A stretch of DNA of 64,000 nucleotides, taken from the NCBI GenBank assembly GCA_006937955.1, contig SSNP01000068.1, positions 2,511,675 to 2,575,674 of the forward strand, given 5' to 3'. Position numbers and translations under genes: made by a program. The DNA comes from Pachypanchax playfairii. Lineage: Eukaryota; Chordata; Actinopteri; Cyprinodontiformes; Aplocheilidae. Below the pieces are notes generated by a model. That model did not search any database. It was not told where the DNA came from and was given only the letters and a program-made list of their open reading frames with translations. Below are positions 24,401-36,400 of the stretch, one piece after another (within the stretch, counting starts at the first letter, position 1; the number at the start of each line of letters is the position of its first letter).

Positions 24401-27400
24401 CTTTTCAGTACAAATGTTTATTAATGTTCTTAATTAAAGCATTGAATCACGTCCCTATTAGAAATGATAATTACATGTTCTTATTCTAAAATGGATACTT
24501 CTTCATTCCCGGTTCCAAAAACCATGAAAAGCCAAATTTGTGAGGATGTGTAAGCTAAAACTGACAGAGGAAGTAAAGATACTCAGTATCGCACCGTGCT
24601 TTTGCTTTTGTTTGGACATTATGACTTAACAGTAATGATTTTTTTAAATAATTGAATTTAACTTGTAGTTTAATATTAATTTGTTTGGGTTAAAAGGACT
24701 TTCTAGATAAGACTTTATGTTTATTTATTTGTATTGTTGTTTATGGCCTGCAGGGCGTCATCCAGCTGCGTTTCAGCAAGGTTAACGAACTCCCTCCAAG
24801 CTCAGATGACCCCGGAAAATACCTCTTTGAAATCATTCCACGTAAGTTTTTATTATTCCATCACCAGCTGGTCGTTCTGTAACGGAGAGGAACATAAAAA
24901 TAACTAGAGTATTGTTTCCTTTTTAATAACTTAATACATTTTGTTGAATAACATTAAAGAGGCCCTTCCACTAAAAAATGTTTTTTCTGAGGTTTGTGTT
25001 GAATATTTTAGCTCCACAGATGTTCTTACCTTCATAGTGGGTGTGAAAACAGGTCAACAACTTCTCTTTCAGTTTTAATCTCTCAAACTACGCAGGTGGA
25101 GATAAAACCCGAGTTCTCCCGAGTCCTAACGGCCTGTATCTGTTTCATCACAACTCCTTTGTTCGTTAGTATTCAGCAGCTCCCGCAGTTGAAACCACAC
25201 CTAGCATGCTGCTGGCTAAAAGCTGTAGCATAAGATGTAACAAACAGGAAGACACGACGTCTGATGTTGCCATGCGCAGCGGGGCAGGAAACAGCATACC
25301 TTGCTCTCATAGGCTAGTTTGTTAGCCAATCAGAGTCCAGCAAATTCGAATAATGAATATGAACGAGCTGCTGACGAAGCCTGACGGAAGGAGCCGGAAC
25401 CATCCAAATTTTAACACAGACAGATTGAAAGGTCTGTTAATCAGTGTTTCCTGACGTTTTTTAGATATAAAATGTTTAATTCTACTGGTTAATACTTAAG
25501 AAATAACCACAAAGTCCTGAAATGTGTATAAAATGGCCTCTTTAAATCAGGCGTTTTACATATTATAACAAGAACCGATCGGAAGCAAATACTTTCTTCA
25601 TTGAGGATTTACTTTTATTTTTCTTTTCAATAATCTTGAACATTTTCTAGGTTCGACTGGAGACAGAGAACGATGTCCATATGTGTTGATGGCGAACTCC
25701 CAGAGTGATCTGGATGATTGGGTCCGAACGCTGCGCAGAGTTATCGGAGTACCAACAAGCGGAGGTCAAACAGAGTTTCATTTGTTTTTAACCACGAGAT
25801 GTTCTTGTTTTTCATGGTTCAGTATCAAACAGCCCATATAAGTGAAGAAGAGTCTGTGAATAATAATCAGTAACTTTCTCTGCTCTTAAAGAACAGAAAG
25901 TGAAAAAGTACATTAAAAAGTAAACACAACTGATTCAGCTGTGTCAATTTTAAAATGGCACCATCAGGAGTTGAAGTTGAAGTAAATGCAGTGACACTGA
26001 GATTTGGACAGGAGCAGCTTGAACAGCTGCTCCTGTCCAAATCAAACACAGATGTTCAATCTGTGTTCACAAAGAAAGAAAAGGTCATGACAAAGAATAA
26101 ATATTGAAAACATTTGGTGATATTTCCCCAAATAACCATAAAAATCTGACCTCTAAAGAACAAAAAGCCACGCCTCCAAGCACAGCTGGATCATGCAGCA
26201 TTGGATAAATTTCAAGTTTATTTATTCATAAAGCGCCAGTTCATGACAAAGTCATTTCAAGGCACTCTACAGAAAAATCAACCAGTTAGTAATAAAACAT
26301 TTCCTATAAGGAATCAGCTGATTGGGTAGAATTGTTAATTCAGCATAATCCCCCATCCTGAGCAGCACGATTGGCGACAGTGGAAAGGAACGACTCCCTT
26401 TTAACAGGAAGAAACCTCTAGCAGAACCCGGCTCAGGATGGCAGCAGTAACAATCAATACAAACATGGAGATTAAAGAAAGACAGCAGAGAGAAGACATG
26501 TGGACATTATGTCCTCCAGCTGTCTAAACCTATAGCAGCATAACTAAAGGGAAAGTCTATTCTTAAAGCTACACAAGGTGTCTGCCTCACGGATTAAAAG
26601 TGTATGCTGGTTCCACAGGAGAGGAGCCTGATAACTAAAAGGTCTTCCTCCCGTTCTACTTTTAGAAACTCTAGGAACTACAAGCAGACCTGCAGTCTGA
26701 GAGACTCTTATCATATTTTGAGCTATTTTAAAATGTTTTTAGTGGTCATTGAGTTACGACTATCGCATTTTTACCTAAAATCACAAAACTTGTGTTGCTT
26801 TCTTTTATAGTTTCTCCATATCGACAGAAGCTCATTAGGAATTCGCCTCTGTGTGGGCAGAACTGTTGGTGAGGAGGATAAACCCGCCCATTTCCCCGTT
26901 GCTAAGAGATCTCTGTTTATGCTAGCGCTAAAAGCCTGCCCAATCCATTTCATACATCACTAAAACATTATTTTTTAGAAAGCATTTTTCAAATTACTAA
27001 TGAATAACAGCAATTTAAAAGCAGAAATACTCAGAAATGATATTTTGAGCTTCATTTTCACGAGGTACGTCCTCTATTAATGGAAAAATGCCACAAGAAC
27101 ATGTTAACAACACGAAAAACATGATTTTCATTGGAGTGAGTCTTTAAAGCAGTACAAAATAACTTTTACAACTTTAAGTTATAGTTTTGAAACTTGTCTA
27201 AGTAGATATTCACCAAAAAACATGTTCAGTTTCATATTAGACACTCTCGACCCTCCGATGGCTTTATAATAGACTAAATAACTTCAGTAATTCAGGTCGC
27301 AGCAGGAAGTGGTGTTCTGGTGATTTATGCTGCCCTGATGAAAAATGCCGCCATAGTACGAAATGACACCTTATTTCATAACAAGATGTTATTAGAAGTT

Positions 27401-30400
27401 TATACAGTATTCTTGTTTATGGCGAGTGTGTCCTGTTAATTATTTAAACATATTTTTATGGTCCTTCCATGATATTTTCTATCTAAAAGCCCTCTGGGTT
27501 CTTGGCGGCCATTGTTGGGTCCTTCTCCTCTGGATGTGTCCAAACATTTGCCTGTTGCTCTGACAATGCAAAGAAAGTAAAAATAACATCATATTTAGTA
27601 TTTCTGTCCTGGGAGAATTTATTTGATAGATAAAATGTATTTATGGAAAAATATAGAAACAAAAATAAACAATAAATCTGTTTATTGAAGTCAAGACTGT
27701 AGAACAGCACATGTGCAGAAGGAATCGGTAGCACATCTCAACAGGTAGCATATTTCTACAGAACACCGGTTCCATCAACGGTTGTCTAAGACATGACTGC
27801 AGAAAATGTATTCAGAACTGCTTTAATGTGTTTGAGAAGAAATTGAACATAAAGGATAGATGTGAGTCTTCTACCTGAACAGCAACATGTCTGCAGCTCA
27901 GTGTGTTCATGACATGGTGTCGTAATTTATGGCAATTTTTTATTAAACCTGTGTCAGATGGTTGTTTTTATTTAATGTAAATAATCTGGGATAAATCTTG
28001 ATTGAAACAATTATTCATTCAAATGTTGTTTTTCCTCTCCGTCAGTATTTGGAAAAGGTCTCATGGACACTATCACGTACGAGCAGCGCTTCGGACCTCA
28101 TATGGTGCCGATCCTCGTGCAGAAATGTGTGGAGTTTATCACAGAACATGGGCTGAATGAGGAGGGTATCTTCCGTCTCCCTGGTCAAGACAATGCTGTC
28201 AAACAATTCAGAGATGCTTTTGATGCAGGAGAGAGGCCGTCCTTCCCCAGGTAATGTATTTATTCAATTTATTCAAACTTTTTTAATCCCCAAAGGGAAA
28301 TCAGTTTGATACACAGGGAGCTGACATGATGACAGGGATCATACAGTCATAGAACAGCCTGTCAGGACACAGAAGACGCTTCATGGACACATCAGACAGC
28401 ATTACTAACACTTGCTGCAGTTTGATAGGGGTCACATTATGAGTTTGCATGAGGCTGGTCCTGTCTGGTCAGATCTCACAGTCATGTGGGACAAAAATCT
28501 CACAGTGGCCTGATGTCAGAACTAGTGGGTACATGAGGACACCCACGATGTGGAAAACAAAAGTAGACGCACCAGTTAAAATCAGAATCAAGCTTTATTG
28601 GCCGAGTATCATTTGCACAATACAAGACAATCTCATCTGAGGCGGCCATTTTTCTGGCCCCAGATAACCCAACAAGGGAGGACTGTGTCATTCTGCTCAA
28701 AGCTTTACAGAAATTCATGACAACTTTCCCTGCAATCTGGACATCGAGTCTTTACAACACCTACTCAGCCCATATCGTGTCTCGAAGACTGACAATGGGT
28801 TACCAACACATACACTCACCTAAAGGATTATTAGGAAAAGCTGTTCAATTTCTCCTTAATGCAATTAACTAATCAACCAATCACGTGGCAGTTGCTTGAA
28901 GGCATTTAGGGGTGTGGTCCTGGTCAAGACAATCCCCTGAACTCCAAACTAAATGTCAGAATGGGAAAGAAAGGTGATTTAAGCAATTTTGAGTGTGTCA
29001 TGGTTGTTGGTGCCAGACGTCTGAGTATTTCACAATCTGCTCAGTTACTGGGATTTTCACACACAACCATTTCTAGGGTTTACAAAGAATGATGTGAAAA
29101 GGGAAAAACATCCAGCATGCGGCAGTCCTGTGGGTGAAAATGCCTTGTTGATGCTAGAGGTCAGAGGAGAATGAGCCGACTGATTCAAGCTGATAGAAGA
29201 GCAACTTTGACTGAAATAACCACTAATTACAACCGAGGAATGCAGCAAAGCATTTGTGAAGCCACAACACACACAACCTTGAAGTGGATGGGCTACAACA
29301 GCAGAAGACCCCACCGGGTACCACTTATCTCCACTACAAATAGGAAAAAGAGGCTACAATTTGCACAAGCTCACCAAAATTGGACAGTTGAAGACTGTAA
29401 AAATGTTGCCTGGTCTGATGAGTCTCGATTTCTGTTGAGACATTCAAATGGCGTAAACAGAATGAGAACATGGATTCATCATGCCTTGTTACCACTGTGC
29501 AGGCTGGTGGTGGTGGTGTAATGGTGTGGGGAATGTTTTCTTGGCACACTTTAGGCCCCTTAGTGCCAATTGGGCATTGTTTAAATTCCACAGACTACCT
29601 GAGCATTGTTTCTGACCATGTCCATCCCTTCATGACCACCATGTACCCATCCTCTGATGGCTACTTCCAGCAGGATAATGCACCATGTCATAAAGTTTGA
29701 ATCATTTCAAATTGGTTTCTTGAACATGACAATGAGTTCACTGTACTACAACGGCCTCCACAGTCACCAGATCTCAACCCAATAGAGCAGGGGTGTCAAA
29801 CTCCAGGCCTCGAGGGCCACTATCCTGCATGTTTTAGATGTTTCCCTGCTTCAACACACCTGATTCTAATCCTCTGCATTTCAACAAGTTCTGCAGTAAC
29901 CTGTTAACGACTTGTTCATTTGAATCAGGTGTGTTGAAACAGGGAAACATCTAAAACATGCAGGATAGTGGCCCTCGAGGCCTGGAGTTTGACACCCCTG
30001 CAATAGAGCATCTTTGGGATGTGGTGGAACGGGAGCTTCGTGCCCTGGATGTACATCCCATAAATCTCCATCAACTGTAAGATGCTATCCTATCAATATG
30101 GACCAACATTTCTAAAGAATGTTTTCAGCACCTTGTTGAATCTATGTCACGTAGAATTAAACAGTTCTGAAGGGGAAAGGGGGTCAAACACCGTATTAGT
30201 ATGTTGTTACTAATAATCCTTTAGGTGAGTGTATACAAGCTCCCATTAATGTTTGGAGAGGTGCAGTTACTAAGAGACATGCAATAATGAGGCCTGGCAT
30301 CTTATCATGGTCATCTGTGGATGTTCTGCACAGTGACATGCGGTGAGGTTCATGGCTGGTGAGGAACTGAATCCTTTAGAGTTTACAATTACTTACAATT

Positions 30401-33400
30401 ACAATTATAAGAACTGAAACGAGTATCATGTTCATTATTCAACTGGCAGCATGAATATTTGACTACTAGTAATGTTTTATATTTCCTTCTCACTCACACA
30501 CTAACACAACAGATAAAGCAGATCTGCTCTGCACAAACAATTTATACTCATTACAAAACAAACATTTCTAGTTGTTTGGAAATTTTAAAATTCTGGTGCT
30601 TAAAGGTGGTAAAGAGAATGAAAAGCTCAACAGCCATTTTTTGTTTTTTAAATAGTGTGCATGAGTTTTAACCACCTCTTTACTTTAATTGATTTTAATA
30701 CACTAATAAATTAAACTAATTAAAGAAACTAATATTAATAAACTAACATGTCATTAAATGTCAAATTATGATTTTTCAAATGCTAGAGTTTTTTTTACAC
30801 TTATTGTCATTTCATTATTTTTAAACTGAAACCCATTTATTTGTGATCTTCCCTTTATTTGTATATGAAGTCCATGTCCATATGTCTCCATGACAAGCTC
30901 TTACTTGGTTGTAAAATTGCTTCACATTTCCTTTTAGTTTTAAAAGACTCACTTTAGCTAACACTGCTGACTTTAGCTAACACATTTGATGGCAGGAGCA
31001 AGCACCTGCGAGCTCATGTATGCCCCCTACAGGTGAGGCAGAGTAGTGTCTGTCTCACCTCATGACTTTTCTCTGCAGTTTGTCTGTCAATAAGAATAAT
31101 TAGAACATACACACGTGCATTAAAGTCATTAGACAAACTGTAAAAAGTCATAGCGTGTAACATATCTCTCTGTAAACTTTATCTCATCAACATTCTGAGA
31201 ATCAGAAACAGCCACGACCCACAGAACACAGTTTTTATTAGCTCACACATTCTGAGGTGAGGTGAGGCTCATCGCTGCAACACTTCTGGTTTCTGCCATT
31301 TGTTTAATCAGGAAACATCCAATGTTAATCAAATGTTTAAAATGATTGGAGACGTGCAGAAAATACATTTATAACATAGATTAGTGTAAAAATATTATCA
31401 TAAATACTAGTTTTTTCATGATGAACCTCAACTGCCTCTCCTGTTTGCACGTCTCTGGTTCTGCATCTGCAGATGACCATCGTGTTTGTATAACGCTTCA
31501 AAACAACCAGTTCTGGGAGAAACACACTGCTGGAAGTATGAAGAGGGGAACTATAGGTCGGGATGTCCCTTCTAGTGATTTAAAGGGACCCTGTTGGCGC
31601 ATCCCTGCATCCGTGACTTCCTGTGTCCACATGTCTTACTCCTTCAAGTTTCAAGTTCAAGTTTATTTATTTATAAAGCACCAGTTCATGACAAAGTAAT
31701 TTCAAGGCACTTCACAGAAAAATCAACCAATTAATAATAAATCATTTTCTATCTAAGGAACGAGTTGATTGGGTTGAATTATTAATCCAGTGCAATCCCC
31801 CATCCTGAGCAGCATGATTGGCGACAGTGGAAAAGAAAGACTCCCTTTTAACAGGTAGAAACCTCTAGCAGAACCCGGCTCAGGATGAGACCTTCTGCCT
31901 CAGCCGACTGGGGTCTGAGCTGACAGGAAAGATTCTCCTTCTGAGACAACATTGTGTTCTTTCAATAAGACACATCCAAACTCAACATGTGTTTTACTGT
32001 ACTGAGATGCTCTTGTGGTCAACCAAATCCCCTCGAGCTTTTCCCAATTGATCATGTACAGGATCAGTAGAGACTCTGACCTGGTGTCAGTCTGTTGGAT
32101 CTTGAAGGACAGTTACAGCAGCTGTGGGCCTGAACTTACCTCACTACAGAACAGTTGTATGAACTTGTTCTATCCATGATTTCTATTTGTATCCAGACCC
32201 AAAGAGATGCAACATCATATATGAGACAAGCCGTGTGTTAGTTGTACCAACTTCTGAGATGATACAGTGATCATTACTATAGTCACATGACCTTTTATCA
32301 CATGCAGTTTCCTTTCATTTTCACAACTCTGTCTGACTTCACTTTTTTTTTTTTATTTCACAGTTTTATTTCATTTTTTTATTTCAAACAAATGATTTCA
32401 TCGTAACACAATTTGTAGTTAAAGTTTATATTTTCAGATAAAAAAAAAAAAAAAAATAGTATGTGTAAAAGAGTTACGACCACAAAATCATCAAGAAATC
32501 TTTTTAAAGCGCTTATGAAACCTGGATGGAAAATGTGTGATTCTAAGAAGGCGACTGCCATAAAAGGAGACATCGGTGTCAGCGTTTCTATCCAGAAAGC
32601 AAAGACCAATGAGAGAGAAGTAGAAAGAGACAGATAGTGTTCTGTCTGCTCAACGCTGAGGGCGATACCACATCCTGTTCTGGTAGACACTCAGGAGGAT
32701 GCTTCCATTACTCAACATCACAAGCTCTTCTGACTGAGTGCTGTTGGTTAGAACACCCAGTTCACTGAAACTGTCTGCAATCTAATGTCCATCAAGTCAG
32801 ATAGACAAAGTAAACCATCAGGAGTCAAATAAAGAACATGTTAGTGCAACAGAGTTGATAGTTAAATCCTGGAGAGACTTAGTTTATAATAAAATATAAA
32901 TATCCAAGTAATGTGTGAACAGGCTGGATAAATTAATCAGGCGGGCGAGCTCTGTGGTGGGGACAGTGGTGGAGAGGAGGTCACTAAATAAACTTCTGGC
33001 TATCCTGGACGATACTTACCTCCCTTTGCATGCAGTCAATCATACCCAGAGAAGCACGAGCAGCGGACGTCTACTCCTCCCCAGGATTAGGGCCGCATGT
33101 TGCAGACGGGTTCAGAAGAACTAACTGGCTGGATTTTTTTTTTCTCAAATATATAGTATTGACAGTGTTGTATTGTGGCTGGAAAATTAATTTCCCTGAG
33201 GATTGTCCGTAAGGGATTAATAAAGTTTTATTCTATTCTATTCAATGCCAATACTTCTACCACACAAAAAATACAATGAATTGAAAGACAGGTTTTATTT
33301 TCTTGAACTCATTAAAAAAACCTAAAATATCAATAAAAATGACCACAAAACTAAAGATTCAAGTGAAAATAAACATTTTCTGTGAAATTATTGCAGAATT

Positions 33401-36400
33401 TCCACATTTTAAAGGGACTTAAGGCAACTTTACAAAATCTGACTCAGTGCTGCCGCGACAGGCGCTGTGGCTAACTGCAGCCACCAGCCAAGCCGGCACG
33501 GGAGCGCGCACAGACACTTTACAGACTGTTCGTCTTCACAGCACTGCACCGGGGAGGCTGTATTTCTGTATAGGACGTACCAATGACATGAACTGATGAT
33601 CTGTCTGCAATGTCAGCCACACGTGACATGTGTGGACACGTAGCCACATGGATCAATTATTTCGTCCGGTAAAGAAAGACAGGACACCAAGGAGCCGGAT
33701 GAAGTTCATGAATTAATGGAGCTGTGCTTTTTGTGTGTGTGCGCTTTCAGAAACTTTTTTTTTTTTTATCGGTGCTACACATAATGTGACACGACCAATT
33801 TAGAAAACGGCATATTATCGAACTAGTGTTTGCTGTAAAATTACTACAAACAAAACTTTTATCATGTGGCTACAGCAGCTGCTAACGTCTCGGGCTTTCA
33901 GTCAAATAGGACATAATTCTGGTATTCGGTTTGGAAAATGTACAATCTGTAAAAACACAGTGCTGCACAACAGCTGTTAGCTGTAGCCTATTTCACGTCA
34001 GGTGGCTTCTCACCTGGTCACAAGGAAATGAGCCATGTCAGCATCCGTTTTCACTCCCAAATGCAGCTGAAGTTCCCTCCATGAAGCGAACGCATATCCA
34101 ATATTTATGCGGGTGCCTGCCCGGCTTCGCTCATATTTTTTTTTAGACTCACGAGATGCCGCTGATAAAGTCTTTTTTTTCTTCGTGGTGCCACTTTTTT
34201 GGGGGGTGAGAGTGGATGCAGCTCGTTTGCTCGCTGCAGAAACATCCATAAGTATACCTTCAGTGTTTGAATCCAAGTCCACGGCGGCCATGTTCTTCCT
34301 GTTCAAGAGCTGTCAGCAACGCGCATGCAGCGTCAGTTTACGTCACATCCCTACAACTGCGTGGGAAATTCGGACGTCGAACTGCAGCGCATTATGTAGC
34401 ACACAGCTTGTCCAAGGCAACAGACATATATGCGGATGGCCTCGTTATTTTGGGTTTTTAATGCTTCATGACCCATTAGCATTGAATAAACTGGAAATGC
34501 ATGTGTAGTTTTTCACAAATCTTGCCTTATGTCCCTTTAAGTATCGGCTCATGGTACCGGTTGACTAACCAATACCAATACAAGTATATTGAAATGGTAT
34601 CGGCTGCGATACCCGACACCAGTATCATATCGGTGCATCTCCAAACATGACTAAATGTGATGAGAAAATTTGAAAAAAAAAAAAAAATTTCACCCCACAA
34701 TAAATAAGGATCGATTGTGTTCAAACAATATGAAGTGATAATCCAAAGAATCTGGTTCACATACCAAGTCATCAGTCAGCTGCAGGTCTGTGATGTAGAG
34801 AACATGTTCCGGTATCGACTCCTTCATGGTACTACACATCACTTACAGTCATTGTGTGTTGACAGTGACACAGATGTCCACACGGTGGCGTCGCTGCTCA
34901 AACTCTACCTGCGGGAGCTGCCTGAGCCTGTGGTGCCTTGGTCTCAGTATCAAGACTTCCTGGACTGCACCAGCCTGATGGACCACAACAGCAAGGAGGT
35001 ATGCAGGTCTTACAAAGTAAAAGCATATGTCAACACATCAGGGTGTATAAGCACTCAACAAAGCTATCCTCAACATACATGTAAACATGTAATATCTGTG
35101 TGAAATATCCCTTTAGTTTTCTGCTCGTGTTGTTGTACAGGGCTGGGAAAAACTAGAGAGACAGATAGCTCTTCTACCAAGAGTCAACTACAACCTTCTC
35201 AGTTACATCTGCCGGTAAGTGAAGCGTTCATCATGTTTGTCCTTTAGAGAGACACGTTACATCACAACCCTCAGAGATGAACTGGTTTCCAGGTGTGACG
35301 ATGCTCGTGCTAATCTTTTGTTTTGTTGTCAGGTTTTTGTTTGAAGTGCAGCGTCACGCCAAGGTGAATAAGATGAATGTGGAGAATCTGGCGACTGTGA
35401 TGGGAATTAACCTGCTCAAACCTCAGATAGAGGATCCGTTTAACGTTATGAAGGGTGAGACGAGATCCGTGAAGTTTTAAATACTGTAGAGTTACTGATG
35501 TATAAGTTTAAATTGTTTTATTTGGTTGTATGAGCTGAAAAACGGATCGTATCAAGCAACGGTTTAATTCTCCTAATCTTTGCAAACTACAGCCGCCAAA
35601 ATAAAACCACTCTTCTGAAAAATTGAATAAACAAGTAAAATAGAATTTAACATCATGAAATCGTGCTTAACTATTTAAATCAGCACATACAGAATTCTAA
35701 GTAACTAAAACCAACAGACGGATTTTACTGAGAGAAGAGAGACATGAATATCAAAAAGATGAGACTTTTTGATGATAATCTTTTACAAGCGTGTTTGTTT
35801 TTCTTCACAGCAACTCCTCTGATCCAGAAGCTGATGACAGTGATGATCAGACAGCATGAGACTCTGTTTCCTGTCTCCAAAGACACGCTTCCTCCGTCCC
35901 CCTCAAACAAGACAGAAAGCCAGAAAAATGCTCCTCGGAGTTTTGTGGGCTGGGAGTCTGCTGAGGTACAGCTGGCCAGGGATGAATCTTTTACTCATGC
36001 TGGAAGCAATAAAACAACAGATGAAAAGCACATGTAAAAAGGTTTAAATGTGGTTGCTGTGCATTCACTGTAAATTTGGGAATAAGGTGAAGAGTTGCAC
36101 AGTGACTTTAGTGGTTTAGGTGTCAACAGACTAGTTCATGGTTTCTTTAGTTTAGAATTACTTTACATTTAGACTGGGGCCCGATTTTACAACACAGCTG
36201 CCTAAAATAAAACAGATGTGTTGTTACAATAAAGTCATGATCAAAAAACTAACAGTTGTGCCCATCCTGGAGGCTCCAACCATGCAGTCGGTTGCCTTGC
36301 AGGAAGAAGGTCCTGGGTTTGAAACCAACCAGGTTTCTCTCCGTGCACATGTCTGGTTCCTCCCACAGACCAAAAACATGCATGAGGTTTTAATTGGCAG

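Larger units (their letters stand above)
28813..30231 (+). mobile_element. Second Tc1/mariner family, inactive copy with nested insertion
   Basis: Inverted ends CACTCACCTAAAGGATTATT (left at 28813, right ending 30231) are flanked by TA (28811-28812 and 30232-30233). Removing the nested 213-bp hAT-type element leaves about 1.2 kb. The transposase inside is broken. It is a different family from the copies at 3487 and 53953. Confidence 0.9.

Noticed and set aside
26002..26042. Canonical microRNA precursor
   Set aside because: The loop is only 5 nt and the stem 18 bp; too small for normal processing.
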